64,000 nucleotides of DNA, from assembly GCF_024628725.1 (NCBI RefSeq), contig NZ_CP102409.1, positions 2,823,001-2,887,000 of the forward strand, read 5' to 3'. Source of the stretch: Ruegeria sp. YS9 (GTDB lineage: Bacteria > Pseudomonadota > Alphaproteobacteria > Rhodobacterales > Rhodobacteraceae). Position 1 is the first letter of the stretch. Each line of letters opens with the position of its first letter. This document shows positions 42,525 to 55,334 of this stretch, piece after piece. The notes below the pieces were generated by a model. The model was not told the DNA's origin and searched no databases. It saw nothing but the letters and a program-made list of their open reading frames with translations. The position numbers were made by a program, and so were the translations under genes.

Positions 42525-44564
42525 ATGTTCGACGCCGCGCCTTTGCTGCGAGATGTCTTTGGATTCGATGAATTCCGCCCCGGGCAGGAAGAGATTGTCG
42601 ATGCCGTGACCGCTGACCAGAACGTGCTGGCGATCATGCCCACGGGTGGCGGCAAATCCCTGTGTTTTCAACTTCCTGCCCTGCTGCGTGACGGGGTGAC
42701 GGTGGTGATCTCGCCGCTGATCGCGCTGATGCGAGACCAGGTGCGCGGGTTGCAGGAGGCCGGGGTCGAGGCCGGTGCGCTGACCTCGGGCAACACCCCC
42801 GAGGAAACCGACGCCGTGTGGGAGGCGCTCGAGGCCGGGCGGCTGAAACTGCTGTATATGGCGCCCGAACGGCTGGCGGCGGGCTCGGCGCTGGGCATGT
42901 TGCGGCGGATCAATGTCAGCCTGATCGCGGTGGACGAGGCCCATTGCGTCAGCCAATGGGGCCATGATTTCCGGCCTGATTATTTACGGATCGGAGAATT
43001 GCGGCGCGCCCTGAACGTGCCTCTGGCCGCCTTCACCGCGACCGCCGACGCCGAAACACAGGACGAGATCGTCGAGAAACTGTTCGACGGCACGCCTCCG
43101 CGCAAGTTCCTGCGCGGCTTCGACCGCCCGAACATCCACCTGGCCTTTGCCGCCAAGGACAGCCCGCGCAAGCAGATCCTGGATTTCGCCGATGCGCGCC
43201 GGGGCCAGTCGGGCATCGTCTATTGCGGCACCCGCAACAAGACCGAAGTGCTGGCGCAGGCGCTGCGCGAACAGGGCCACAGCGCCTGCCACTATCACGG
43301 TGGGATGGAGGCCGAGGACCGCCGCATCGTCGAAACCCGCTTCGTGCGCGAGGACGGGCTGATCGTGGTGGCCACCGTGGCCTTTGGAATGGGCATCGAC
43401 AAGCCCGACATCCGCTGGGTCGCCCATGCGGACCTGCCGAAATCCATCGAGGCCTATTACCAGGAAATCGGTCGCGCCGGCCGCGACGGCGGGCCGGCCG
43501 AGACCCTGACCCTGTTCGGCCCCGACGATATCCGCCTGCGCCGCTCTCAGATTGACGAAGGTCTTGCTCCGCCCGAGCGCCGCATGGCGGATCATGCCCG
43601 GTTGAATTCTCTACTGGGGCTGGCCGAGGCGCTGGAATGCCGCCGCCAGACCCTGCTGGGCTATTTCGGAGAACAGGCGGCACCCTGTGGCAAATGCGAC
43701 CTGTGCGATACACCGCCCGAAGTGTTTGATGGCACAACACCCGTCCGAATGGCCTTGTCCGCGATTCTTCGTACCGATGAGTGGTTTGGCAGCGGTCACC
43801 TGATCGACATTCTTCTGGGGAACGAGACAGACAAGATCCGCGCGCGCCGTCATGATGGTCTGTCCACCTGGGGCATCGGCAAGGACTGGTCGCGCGCGCA
43901 ATGGCAGGCGATATTCCGCCAGATGATGGGGCACGATCTGGTGCGCCCCGACCCCGAACGCCACGGGGCCTTGCGGATGACCGAGGCCGCCAAACCAATT
44001 CTCAAGGGCGAGGCAAAGATCAACCTGCGCAAGGACGCCCTGCGCAAGGCAACCCGTCGCCCCGCCGTGAAAGCCATGGTGTCCGATGAAGATGCGCCCT
44101 TGCTGTCGGCTCTCAAGGCCAAAAGACGCGCTTTGGCAGAATCCGCCCGGGTCCCGGCCTATGTCATTTTCCCGGATCGCACCCTGATCGAAATGGCGGA
44201 AAAGCGCCCCATGACGCTGGACGAGATGGCCCGGATCGGCGGCGTCGGCGCCAAGAAGCTGGAACGCTATGGCGACACCTTCCTTGAAGTGATCGCGGGC
44301 GAGGTCCAGGCGTTGCACCCGGCGCGCCGCAAGCTGGCCGGTCGCGATCAGGGCGACATCTATGACCGCTTGCTGGAAGTACAATCTCAATTGTCCCGCG
44401 GCCCCGACGGGATAGACAAACCCCTGACCTGCTCGGCCTCGCAGCTGGCAAAGGTGGCGCAGATGCGCCCTGACGACCTGCGTGGACTTGAACAGGTGCT
44501 GGGCGACCGGCGTCACGAAAGGTTTGGCACTGCCTTTCTGGACGTGTTGCGTGGGGCGGGCTAG
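42525..44564 (+). CDS. recQ: ATP-dependent DNA helicase RecQ
   Basis: 679 residues. Superfamily 2 motifs are intact: FRPGQEEIV (motif 0), PTGGGKS at 39-45, DEAH at 137-140 followed by CVSQWGHDFRPDYL, and motif VI QEIGRAGRDG. A zinc-binding CGKCDLC follows the helicase core. The winged-helix RQC region leads to a C-terminal HRDC-like helical domain (IGGVGAKKLERYGDTFLEVI), with a possible second at the end. 3'-5' unwinding in recombination and fork repair. The ribosome site is weak; a hairpin lies upstream. Confidence 0.96.
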   Translation: MFDAAPLLRDVFGFDEFRPGQEEIVDAVTADQNVLAIMPTGGGKSLCFQLPALLRDGVTVVISPLIALMRDQVRGLQEAGVEAGALTSGNTPEETDAVWEALEAGRLKLLYMAPERLAAGSALGMLRRINVSLIAVDEAHCVSQWGHDFRPDYLRIGELRRALNVPLAAFTATADAETQDEIVEKLFDGTPPRKFLRGFDRPNIHLAFAAKDSPRKQILDFADARRGQSGIVYCGTRNKTEVLAQALREQGHSACHYHGGMEAEDRRIVETRFVREDGLIVVATVAFGMGIDKPDIRWVAHADLPKSIEAYYQEIGRAGRDGGPAETLTLFGPDDIRLRRSQIDEGLAPPERRMADHARLNSLLGLAEALECRRQTLLGYFGEQAAPCGKCDLCDTPPEVFDGTTPVRMALSAILRTDEWFGSGHLIDILLGNETDKIRARRHDGLSTWGIGKDWSRAQWQAIFRQMMGHDLVRPDPERHGALRMTEAAKPILKGEAKINLRKDALRKATRRPAVKAMVSDEDAPLLSALKAKRRALAESARVPAYVIFPDRTLIEMAEKRPMTLDEMARIGGVGAKKLERYGDTFLEVIAGEVQALHPARRKLAGRDQGDIYDRLLEVQSQLSRGPDGIDKPLTCSASQLAKVAQMRPDDLRGLEQVLGDRRHERFGTAFLDVLRGAG

Positions 44565-44597
44565 ATACGTCAGAGCAGGCAAGAAAAGAGGGCAGGT

Positions 44598-45368
44598 ATG
44601 CTGGTAGTGATTTCTCCGGCCAAGCGGCTGGACTGGGCAGAGCGGGACGTTCAAGTCACACAGCCGGATTTTCAGGATGATGCGATCAGACTGTCCAAAA
44701 CCGCACGCAATCTGACCCTTGGCGATCTGAAGAAGCTGATGGATCTGAGCGATGATCTGGCGCGTCTGAATCGCGATCGTTATCGTGCTTTTTCCGACAT
44801 GCCAGACGCCGATGCGACGCGCCCGGCCGCGCTGGCCTTTGCAGGAGACACCTATCAGGGTCTGGAAGCAGCTTCGCTCGACCCTGACGAACTGGCATGG
44901 GCGCAGGATCATCTGCGCATCCTCTCAGGTCTCTATGGTGTTTTGCGGCCACTCGATGCGATACAGCCCTACAGGCTGGAGATGGGCAGCAAGCTGAAAA
45001 CACGGCGCGGCAAGAACCTGTATGAGTATTGGCGCGACCAGCTGAGCAAAGCCCTGAACGCACAAGGCAACGTGATCGGCAGCGACGTTCTGATCAACTG
45101 CGCCAGTCAGGAGTATTTCGGCGCCGTGGACCCGAACGCTCTGAAATTGCGCGTCATCTCGCCGGTTTTCATGGAAGACAAAAACGGCACTCCGAAAATC
45201 GTGAGTTTCTTTGCCAAAAAGGCGCGTGGCGCAATGGCGCGATATGTCATTCAGCACCGCCTGACCGACCCCGATGCCCTGCTGGATTTCGATACGGGCG
45301 GTTACGCGTATCGTGCTGACCTGTCGGAAAAGGACAAACCTGTCTTTGTTCGACCTTATTCGGCCTGA
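44598..45368 (+). CDS. yaaA: Peroxide stress protein YaaA
   Basis: 256 residues, family-typical length. MLVVISPAKRLDW opens the protein; LSGLYGVLRPLDAIQPYRLEMG and the C-terminal FFAKKARGAMARYVI are conserved YaaA (DUF328) motifs. In E. coli it limits free iron during H2O2 stress and binds DNA. It follows recQ by 33 nt on the same strand, so cotranscription is likely. Confidence 0.95.
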   Translation: MLVVISPAKRLDWAERDVQVTQPDFQDDAIRLSKTARNLTLGDLKKLMDLSDDLARLNRDRYRAFSDMPDADATRPAALAFAGDTYQGLEAASLDPDELAWAQDHLRILSGLYGVLRPLDAIQPYRLEMGSKLKTRRGKNLYEYWRDQLSKALNAQGNVIGSDVLINCASQEYFGAVDPNALKLRVISPVFMEDKNGTPKIVSFFAKKARGAMARYVIQHRLTDPDALLDFDTGGYAYRADLSEKDKPVFVRPYSA

Positions 45369-45422
45369 GACGCTGACAGCCTGATTGATGTTTCCTTCCA
45401 CGGTTTCGGGCCGTGGGTCCGA

Positions 45423-45442
45423 GCGAGGGGCCAGCCCCTCGC
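45423..45442 (+). terminator. GC hairpin downstream of yaaA
   Basis: GCGAGGGG (45423-45430) pairs with CCCCTCGC (45435-45442) across a 4-nt loop. GGATATTTT of the adjacent repeat follows, so hairpin plus repeat may act as the yaaA terminator. Confidence 0.5.
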
Positions 45443-45443
45443 G

Positions 45444-45458
45444 CTCCCCGGGATATTT

Positions 45459-45472
<14 letters not shown>
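45444..45472. repeat. Short intergenic repeat, copy 2
   Basis: CTCCCCGGGATATTTT followed by CAGCCAGATGAAG, matching copy 1 at 36681. It also encodes the last four residues and stop of the histidine kinase on the opposite strand. Confidence 0.6.
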
Positions 45473-47717
<2,245 letters not shown>

Positions 47718-47834
47718 TTTGATCGATTCCGGGACGTTCGGAATTCAGCATCGCCACAGAGAATGAAAAACTGTTTAAGCCGTTGCGTTACAGGCGCGCG
47801 CCATGCAAGGCTGAGCCCGAATAGGAGGGCACCT

Positions 47835-50800
47835 ATGCACCGCTTTGTTTTTATTTCAATGACTTACATAATTTTCCTTCTGATCCTTCCCGCTGCCGTT
47901 CTGGCGCAGAGTGCGGTGCCTGAGTTCCGCTATGTCACCTCTCGGGACACGGATTTTTATGGCTCGGATTTGGATGCTCTGTTCGACACCGATCTGAAGT
48001 CCTGCATTCAGGCCTGCTCGGCAAACGCGCAATGTACGGCGTTCACCTACAACACCCGGTCCGATGCCTGCTTTCCCAAAAGTGGCGTGAACCGGCAAGA
48101 GGCGTATCAAGGCGCATTGTCCGCGCAAAAGGTGCCAAGCGCTGAACAGACCCTAACCTTGGGAAAAACGCGCGAGCAAGCACTCAGCGTCCTGAGTTCT
48201 GACGATCTGGGTCACGCAAGAAAACAAGCCCGCGATCTGGGGTTCCTGCACCCGGCAGGAGGGTATGATCTGCAAGCCGTTCTGGATGCCGCGCGCGACG
48301 CGGGCAGTGTCACGCAAGCGATGCAGTGGACCGGCGTCGCCGTATCGCTAAGCGACCGCGCGGATCTTTGGGTGGAATATGCGCGCCTGCTGCTGGCCAT
48401 GAACCCTTCGGGTTGGAACGAGCGGCGCGACCTGCGCAACCGCGCGCTGAATGCGGCGATCAATGGCTATCTGCGCGCCGATGGTCCCGGCTCCCAGATC
48501 CCTGCGCTGATGACCCTTGCGGAGGCCCTGGAAGAGGTTGAGCGCGGGCGCGACATGATCCCTGTTCTTCGGCTGGCCGAGCAGGTGCAACCGCGGGAAG
48601 ACGTATTGGCCGCCTTGGACAACGCCATCGGTAAATATGGCTTCCGCGTGGTTGACAGCTCGGTCGAAAGCGATGCGGCTGCCCCCAGGATTTGTATCGA
48701 ATTCTCGGAATCGCTGGTCAAGGCCGGGGTTGATTATGATCCCTTCGTTCAGCGTGACGCTGACGGGCTGGTCGTGCAGGCCGAGGGCAGGCAGCTTTGC
48801 GTCGATGGGGTTGCGCATGGCCAACGCTATCGCCTGACATTGCGCGAAGGCTTGCCTGCCGCCTCGGGCGAAGCACTGAACCGCAGCATTGAACTGACCC
48901 ATTATGTTCGCGACCGGGCACCTTCGGTTCGGTTTCCCGGGCGCAGCTATGTCCTTCCGAAATCTGCCGACGCGGCCTTGCCTGTCGAAACGGTCAATGT
49001 CACCGAACTTGACCTGACCCTGCGGCGGGTCAGTGATCGGAACCTGTTGCGTGCCGTGCAACAGGGTTTTTTCGGCCGCCCGCTCAGCGAATGGCAGGAA
49101 GAGGAATTCTCGGACCAGATTGCCCAGGACATCTGGACGGGTACTGCCGAGGTTTCCAACCAGTTGAACCAGACCATGACGGCACGTCTTCCCATGGCCG
49201 AAGCGATCTCGGATCAACCTGCCGGTATCTATGCATTGACCGCCCGCGTGCCGGGGGCCGATCCCTATGACGATCCTGGCGCAACACAATGGTTTGTTCT
49301 TTCTGATCTGGGGATCAGCACCGCCCTTGGCACTGACGGGCTGCACGTGACCGTGCGCGGGCTAAGCGATGCAGTACCGCGCCAAGGTGTCGAAGTTTCG
49401 CTGGTCTCAGAGGCGAATGCCGTCATCGCATCGGCACAGACCGATGAAACCGGCTATGCAAGATTCGATCCGGGCCTTACACGCGGCAAAGGGGCCAGTG
49501 CGCCTGCTCTGGTGACGGCTGCACTCGATGATAGAGATTTCAGCTTTCTCTCGCTGACCGATCCTGCCTTTGACCTGTCGGATCGCGGCGTTGAAGGGCG
49601 CGCGCCGGCGGGGCCGGTCGATGTCTTTCTGACCACCGACCGAGGTGCCTACAGGGCCGGCGAAGTGATCCACGTCACTGCCCTGTCCCGCGATGGCAAG
49701 GCGCTGGCCATCGAGGGCCTGCCTCTGACTGCGATCCTGTATCGCCCGGACGGGGTGGAATACCGCCGGTCGGTCTCGGATGGCGGCGTTGCCGGGGGCC
49801 ATGTCTTTGCCCTGCCCGTGGCCGCAGACGTACCGCGTGGCGCATGGAGGGTTGAAATCAAATCCGATCCCAAAGGCGATGCACTGGCGCGTCATACCGT
49901 GCTGGTCGAGGATTTCCTGCCCGAACGTATCGATTTTGACCTGACCCTGCCCGACGCACCTTTGCGCCCCGGCGACAGTCCACCGCTTTCGATCGACGCA
50001 CGCTATTTGTTCGGAGCGCCGGGGTCGGACCTGAGCATCGACGGGCAGGTCATCGCGCGCCCGGCGGACACGGTTCCGGGCTACGACGGCTATCGCTTTG
50101 GTCGCTATGATGCAGAGACCTCGATCAAGAGCACATATTTCGGTGACATGCGAACAGACACGGCGGGGCAAGCAACAGTGGCCGTCGAAGTCCCTGTATT
50201 AGAGACTGAAGGAAAGCCAATCGAGGCCGAAATCATCGCCCGGCTGGCCGATGGCTCGGGCCGCCCGGTCGAGCGTCGCCTGACCGTGTCCGTCCTGCCG
50301 CCGCACCCTGTTATTGGTGTCAAACCCCTGTTCGACGAAGTCATCCCGGAAGGCACCGAGGCTGCGTTTGAGGTTGTCGGCCTCTCGCCTGAGCTGACGC
50401 CCATTCCGATGCGCCTGCGCTGGACGCTGAACAAGATGGAAACGCGCTATCAATGGTACCAGCTTCACGGCGACTGGAATTGGGAACCGACAACGCGCCG
50501 CACCCGTGTCGCCACTGGCGAAGTGGACGTTTCCTCCGACCCTCTGACGCTGACACAGCCTGTGGAATGGGGGCGCTATGAACTGGTGGTGCAACGCGTA
50601 GACGGAACATATACCGAAACCGCCGTCGATTTTTATGCGGGCTGGTATCAGGCCGCCGATGCGTCAACCACGCCGGACCGGCTTGAAATGTCATTGGATC
50701 GCGACAGCTATCGCATCGGGGATACGGCGCAGTTGCGGATTGTACCGCGAATGGCCGGTGTCGCTCAGATCGAAGTCCTTTCGAACCGTCTGATCCATCG

Positions 50801-53261
50801 CCAAATGGTGGAAGTGCCGGAAGGTGAAACTCTGATCCCCATTGAGGTAACGAAGGATTGGGGCGCAGGGGCTTATGTCACCGCAACCGTGATCCGCCCA
50901 ATGGATGTTGCAGCCGGTCAGAACCCGGCGCGGGCAATGGGCGTGGCCCATGCCAGCATCGATCCAGAGGAACACAAACTCTCCGTAACTGTCGATGTGC
51001 CCGAGGTCACTGCACCACGTCAGACGCAAAAAGCCCGTATCAGGGTCGAAAACACCGTGGACGACGAACCGATCTGGCTGACGCTGGCCGCTGTCGACGT
51101 GGGCATTCTGAACCTCACCGGGTTCGAAAGCCCGGACCCGCAAGGATACTATTTCGGGCAGCGCCGTCTGGGCGTTGATCTGCGGGATGTCTACGGGCGA
51201 CTGATCGACGGCATGACCGGAGCCATGGGCACCGTGCGCTCGGGCGGCGACAATGACAGCGGGATGCGTCGCCAGTCTCCGCCGCCGACGCAAGACCTGA
51301 TGGCCGTGTTCAGTGGCCCGGTCGAGATCGGCGCGGATGGTGAGGTTGAGATCGACATTCCCCTTCCCGCTTTCAACGGAACCGTCCGCCTGATGGCCGT
51401 CGCGTGGTCGCACAAAGCCGTCGGCCAGGCCGAAGCCGAAATGATCGTCCGCGACCCTGTGGTCGTCACCGCCAGCCTTCCGCGCTTCCTTGCCCCAGGC
51501 GATCAAAGCCGCATGCGTCTTGAGATCGTCCATGCGGATGGCACACCCGGGGCAATGGCACTTGGCCTGAGCGCCTCCAACGGTTTGGAGCTGGGTGCGG
51601 CACCATCCAGCTTTGTGCTGGAGGACGGCGGCAAGGCGGTTTTCGAGATCCCGATCACGGCCAGCGCCGTCGGCGATCCTGAAATCAGCGTCTCGATCAC
51701 CACTCCTGATGGGCGCGACCTGTCGCAAACCCTGCGGATGCCCGTGCGGGCCAATGATCCGGTGATTGCCCTGACACGGCGTTTTGCCTTGGGCGCAGGC
51801 GACAGCTTCCTGTTTTCACAGGACGTGTTTGACGGGTTCCAGCCGGGTTCGGCCAAGGCCATCCTGTCCGCCGGAGCGTTGGCAAAATTCGACACACCCG
51901 GACTGCTGGATCAGCTGAACCGTTATCCCTATGGCTGCACCGAACAGATCACCAGCAAAGCGCTGCCGTTGCTGTACCTGTCATCCGTTGCGCAAGCCGC
52001 GGGGCTGGGGGATGGTCCGGTTGTGCATCAACGCATCGCCGATTCGATCCGCAGCATCCTGACCCGTCAGGCCGCGAACGGCGCCTTTGGTCTGTGGCGC
52101 GCAGGCAGCGGGGATTTCTGGCTGGACGCCTATGTGACCGACTTCCTGTCCCGTGCCCGCATTCAGGGACATCCCGTGCCGGACCGGGCTTTCGCTCAGG
52201 CAATGGACAACCTTCGGAACAGGGTCAATTACGCGCCTGATTTTGACGAAGGCGGTCAGGACATTGCCTATGCTCTGATGGTTCTGGCGCGGGAAGGCGC
52301 GGCCTCGATGGGCGATCTGCGCTATTACGCGGATGTCAAAGGGGATGCCTTCGACACCCCTCTGGCGGCGGCACAACTGGGCGCAGCTCTGGCCTCTTAC
52401 GGCGACCAGACCCGAGCGGATGCGATGTTCAACCGTGCCGCGCGGATGCTGGATCGGCAACGGAACCAGCAACAGAACGTCTGGCGCGCTGACTACGGCA
52501 CCCACCTGCGGGATGCGGTCGGTCTGTTGACCCTTGCCACGGGCGCGGGCAGCGAGGCGATTGACCGCGATGCTTTGATCCAACGGGTGAGCACGGGCCG
52601 CACGCCGCTGTCTCCTCAGGAGGCCACGTGGTCGTTGCTGGCGGCGCACGCGCTTGTGTCTGACCCAACGGGGTCGGGCTTGATGGTCAACGGCGCACCG
52701 GTTTCCGGTCCGTTCGTGAAGGTTCTGCAATCCGGGCAGGCGGATGAGATCAACATCACGGCCGCCGACGGTCAGGCGACGGATATCACCTTGACGATCA
52801 CGGGCATTCCGGAGGTTCCGCCCGAGGCGGGCGGCACCGGCTACGCGATCGAACGGCGGTACTATTCGATGGATGGCGATTTGATCGACGCAAACAGCTT
52901 TGCCGTGGGTGACCGGTTCGTCACTGTACTGCAAGTAACACCGTTCGAAAGCGGCGGTGCGCGGTTGATGGTGGACGATCCACTGTCCGCCGGGATCGAG
53001 ATCGACAACCCGAGCCTGCTGCGCTCGGGCGATGTGCGGGCACTCGACTGGCTGGACCTGTCCGACGCCACCCATACCGAGTTCCGTTCGGACAGGTTCC
53101 TGGCCGCCGTTGATTTGTCCGGTCGTGAGACGGTAACGCTGGCCTATGTGGCGCGCGCCGTAACACCGGGCGTGTTCCATCATCCTGCGGCCTCGGTCGA
53201 AGACATGTACCGCCCGCAGAACCGTGCGCGTACGTCGACCGGACGGGTCGAGATCCAGTGA
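47835..53261 (+). CDS. Bacterial alpha-2-macroglobulin family protein with PAN-like N-terminal domain
   Basis: 1808 residues from the ATG at 47835 (AGGAGGG upstream). A type I signal (about 1-24, AVLAQ) is followed by a small Cys-rich PAN/apple-like segment (SCIQACSANAQCTAFTYN to about residue 105). A long chain of macroglobulin beta domains follows, with FLTTDRGAYRAGEVIHVTALSRDGKA. The thioester motif CTEQ is intact (Cys1368-Gln1371 in YPYGCTEQITSK) in an alpha-toroid. It should trap attacking proteases in the periplasm. No lipobox, unlike E. coli YfhM. It is paired with pbpC, as in other bacteria. Confidence 0.93.
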   Translation: MHRFVFISMTYIIFLLILPAAVLAQSAVPEFRYVTSRDTDFYGSDLDALFDTDLKSCIQACSANAQCTAFTYNTRSDACFPKSGVNRQEAYQGALSAQKVPSAEQTLTLGKTREQALSVLSSDDLGHARKQARDLGFLHPAGGYDLQAVLDAARDAGSVTQAMQWTGVAVSLSDRADLWVEYARLLLAMNPSGWNERRDLRNRALNAAINGYLRADGPGSQIPALMTLAEALEEVERGRDMIPVLRLAEQVQPREDVLAALDNAIGKYGFRVVDSSVESDAAAPRICIEFSESLVKAGVDYDPFVQRDADGLVVQAEGRQLCVDGVAHGQRYRLTLREGLPAASGEALNRSIELTHYVRDRAPSVRFPGRSYVLPKSADAALPVETVNVTELDLTLRRVSDRNLLRAVQQGFFGRPLSEWQEEEFSDQIAQDIWTGTAEVSNQLNQTMTARLPMAEAISDQPAGIYALTARVPGADPYDDPGATQWFVLSDLGISTALGTDGLHVTVRGLSDAVPRQGVEVSLVSEANAVIASAQTDETGYARFDPGLTRGKGASAPALVTAALDDRDFSFLSLTDPAFDLSDRGVEGRAPAGPVDVFLTTDRGAYRAGEVIHVTALSRDGKALAIEGLPLTAILYRPDGVEYRRSVSDGGVAGGHVFALPVAADVPRGAWRVEIKSDPKGDALARHTVLVEDFLPERIDFDLTLPDAPLRPGDSPPLSIDARYLFGAPGSDLSIDGQVIARPADTVPGYDGYRFGRYDAETSIKSTYFGDMRTDTAGQATVAVEVPVLETEGKPIEAEIIARLADGSGRPVERRLTVSVLPPHPVIGVKPLFDEVIPEGTEAAFEVVGLSPELTPIPMRLRWTLNKMETRYQWYQLHGDWNWEPTTRRTRVATGEVDVSSDPLTLTQPVEWGRYELVVQRVDGTYTETAVDFYAGWYQAADASTTPDRLEMSLDRDSYRIGDTAQLRIVPRMAGVAQIEVLSNRLIHRQMVEVPEGETLIPIEVTKDWGAGAYVTATVIRPMDVAAGQNPARAMGVAHASIDPEEHKLSVTVDVPEVTAPRQTQKARIRVENTVDDEPIWLTLAAVDVGILNLTGFESPDPQGYYFGQRRLGVDLRDVYGRLIDGMTGAMGTVRSGGDNDSGMRRQSPPPTQDLMAVFSGPVEIGADGEVEIDIPLPAFNGTVRLMAVAWSHKAVGQAEAEMIVRDPVVVTASLPRFLAPGDQSRMRLEIVHADGTPGAMALGLSASNGLELGAAPSSFVLEDGGKAVFEIPITASAVGDPEISVSITTPDGRDLSQTLRMPVRANDPVIALTRRFALGAGDSFLFSQDVFDGFQPGSAKAILSAGALAKFDTPGLLDQLNRYPYGCTEQITSKALPLLYLSSVAQAAGLGDGPVVHQRIADSIRSILTRQAANGAFGLWRAGSGDFWLDAYVTDFLSRARIQGHPVPDRAFAQAMDNLRNRVNYAPDFDEGGQDIAYALMVLAREGAASMGDLRYYADVKGDAFDTPLAAAQLGAALASYGDQTRADAMFNRAARMLDRQRNQQQNVWRADYGTHLRDAVGLLTLATGAGSEAIDRDALIQRVSTGRTPLSPQEATWSLLAAHALVSDPTGSGLMVNGAPVSGPFVKVLQSGQADEINITAADGQATDITLTITGIPEVPPEAGGTGYAIERRYYSMDGDLIDANSFAVGDRFVTVLQVTPFESGGARLMVDDPLSAGIEIDNPSLLRSGDVRALDWLDLSDATHTEFRSDRFLAAVDLSGRETVTLAYVARAVTPGVFHHPAASVEDMYRPQNRARTSTGRVEIQ

Positions 53262-53288
53262 TCAGCCTTGCGCCATATCGCTGCTTGG

Positions 53289-55334
53289 ATGGCTGTCATG
53301 CCTAGGCGGTCGCGACTTTTGTTTGCGCTGGCCGGAGCACTCTACCTGACGGCATTGGCGCGGGATGGTGTTGACCGCTGGGTCGACGCCACAACCCTCC
53401 CTCCCGTTCTGGCTGAAACTTCGGTCGAGATGCGAGACCGGAACGGCGACCTTCTGCGTGCATTTCCAGTCGAGGATGGCATCTGGAGGCTACGGCCCGG
53501 CGCCGTCGATCCGAATTTCATCGCCATGCTGATCCGGTACGAGGATAAACGGTTCTGGACCCACGCCGGAGTGGACCCCATCGCGATGCTGCGGGCCGCC
53601 GGGCAAAGCCTGTGGAACGGGCGCAACGTGTCGGGCGGGTCCACCCTGACCATGCAGGTGGCGCGGTTGATCGAAGATGGCCCGACCGGGCGCTGGAGCG
53701 GGAAATTTCGCCAGATCAGAGTCGCATTGGCGTTGGAGCGGCATCTGAGCAAACAGCAAATCCTGAACCTTTATCTGACCCACGCCCCCTATGGCGGCAA
53801 TCTGGAAGGGCTCCGTGCCGGTGCCCGCGCGTGGTTTGGAAAGGACGCCGCCCGGCTGACTCCCGCACAGACAGCCCTGTTGGTCGCACTGCCGCAATCC
53901 CCCGAGGCCCGGCGTCCGGATCGCAACCCACAGGCCACCCGAGAAGCGCGTGACCGGGTGCTGCGCAGGCTTGAACGCCATAACGTCCTGACCGGTGCTG
54001 AGGCGCGCGCGGCCATGACCGAACCCCTTCCGGGTCGGATGAATCCGTTTCCGCGCCTTGCACCGCATCTGACTGACCGTGTGGTGCGGCAAGCACCCGC
54101 AATCCAGGCCTTCGACCTGACCCTGGATGCCGGATTGCAGGCCCGGCTGGAAACCTTGGTGGCCCATGCCGCCACCCGTGTCGGACCACGCGTTTCCGGG
54201 GCCCTGATCGTGGCCGATCATCGCAGCGGCGAGGTTCTGGCATCGGTCGGATCTGCCGGGTACCAGGATGCGCGTCAGGGGTTCGTGGATATGACCCGGG
54301 CCGTACGGTCGCCCGGATCGACCCTGAAACCTCTGGTCTACGGGCTGGCCTTCGATCAGGGGCTGGCCCATCCCGAGACCCTGATCAGCGACAGCCCCGT
54401 CATGTTCGGTCGGTACGCGCCGCGCAATTTTGACGGCGCATTCCGTGGAGATGTCCGGGTGCGGGAGGCATTGCAATTGTCGCTGAACATCCCCGTTGTA
54501 CGGCTGACGAATGAGCTGGGGCCCGTTCGTGTGATGACGGCATTGCGGTTGGCCGGCTCGGAACCGCGTCTGAAGGGCGGCACACCCGGATTGGCGATTT
54601 CTTTGGGCGGCGTGGGGTTGAGCCTGCACGATCTGGTACAGGTCTACGCCACCCTGGCAGCTGGAGGCACAGGCCCGATCCTGCATCATGACGTTCTGGC
54701 AGACGCCCAGCGCACCCGGCGCGTTCTGTCGGATACCTCGGCCTGGCAGGTTTCGGACATTCTGGCCGGGCTTGCGCCACCGGCAGGCGGTGCAACAGGG
54801 TCGCTGGCCTACAAGACCGGCACGTCTTATGGCCACCGCGATGCCTGGGCCATCGGCTTTGACGGGCAGCACGTCATCGGGGTCTGGCTGGGCCGCGCCG
54901 ATGGAACGCCTGTTCCCGGTGCATTTGGGGGCGATGTTGCCGCGCCGCTTCTGGCCGAGGCTTTCAACCTGTTGAAACCCGACCTCACGCCCCTGCGTCC
55001 CCCGCCACCCTCGACCCTGCTTGTCGGCGCGGCCCAATTGCCGCAACCGTTGCAGCGATTTCGCTCCCGCACGACAGCTTTCAAGGATGATCCCTCGGCG
55101 CCGGACCTGCTGTTCCCGCCAGATAACGCCGTGTTAGAGACGTCAGGAGCACCACTGACGGTCAAACTGCGTGGGGGCGTCGGGCCGTTTTCCGTGCTGG
55201 CAGATGGCGTACCGGTGCTGACCGGTCAGCGGCGACGAGAGTTTGAAATCCCCAATCCGGGGACCGGCTTCACCTCGCTTGTCGTGGTGGATGCGCAAGG
55301 TCAATCCGACAGGGCGTCAATCAGGATCGATTAG
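53289..55334 (+). CDS. pbpC: Penicillin-binding protein 1C
   Basis: About 681 residues. No start has a good ribosome site: TTG 53268, ATG 53289 and ATG 53298 are all possible. One N-terminal TM (RLLFALAGALYLTALA) leads to a GT51 transglycosylase domain with YEDKRFWTHAGVDP (catalytic Glu), GGSTLTMQVARLIE and LEGLRAGARAWFGKDA. The transpeptidase has SPGSTLKP, SLN and KTGTSYG. The C-terminal 90 residues are the BiPBP_C module. It follows the macroglobulin gene by a few bases; the pair is thought to repair damaged wall. Confidence 0.95.
   Translation: MAVMPRRSRLLFALAGALYLTALARDGVDRWVDATTLPPVLAETSVEMRDRNGDLLRAFPVEDGIWRLRPGAVDPNFIAMLIRYEDKRFWTHAGVDPIAMLRAAGQSLWNGRNVSGGSTLTMQVARLIEDGPTGRWSGKFRQIRVALALERHLSKQQILNLYLTHAPYGGNLEGLRAGARAWFGKDAARLTPAQTALLVALPQSPEARRPDRNPQATREARDRVLRRLERHNVLTGAEARAAMTEPLPGRMNPFPRLAPHLTDRVVRQAPAIQAFDLTLDAGLQARLETLVAHAATRVGPRVSGALIVADHRSGEVLASVGSAGYQDARQGFVDMTRAVRSPGSTLKPLVYGLAFDQGLAHPETLISDSPVMFGRYAPRNFDGAFRGDVRVREALQLSLNIPVVRLTNELGPVRVMTALRLAGSEPRLKGGTPGLAISLGGVGLSLHDLVQVYATLAAGGTGPILHHDVLADAQRTRRVLSDTSAWQVSDILAGLAPPAGGATGSLAYKTGTSYGHRDAWAIGFDGQHVIGVWLGRADGTPVPGAFGGDVAAPLLAEAFNLLKPDLTPLRPPPPSTLLVGAAQLPQPLQRFRSRTTAFKDDPSAPDLLFPPDNAVLETSGAPLTVKLRGGVGPFSVLADGVPVLTGQRRREFEIPNPGTGFTSLVVVDAQGQSDRASIRID

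Noticed and set aside
43611..44912. 433-codon open frame antisense to the recQ/yaaA junction
   Set aside because: It spans the ends of two real genes on the other strand, which no true gene here would do.
53490..55046. 518-codon open frame antisense to pbpC
   Set aside because: Reads as Gln/Arg/Gly-rich noise opposite a complete PBP1C with all catalytic motifs.
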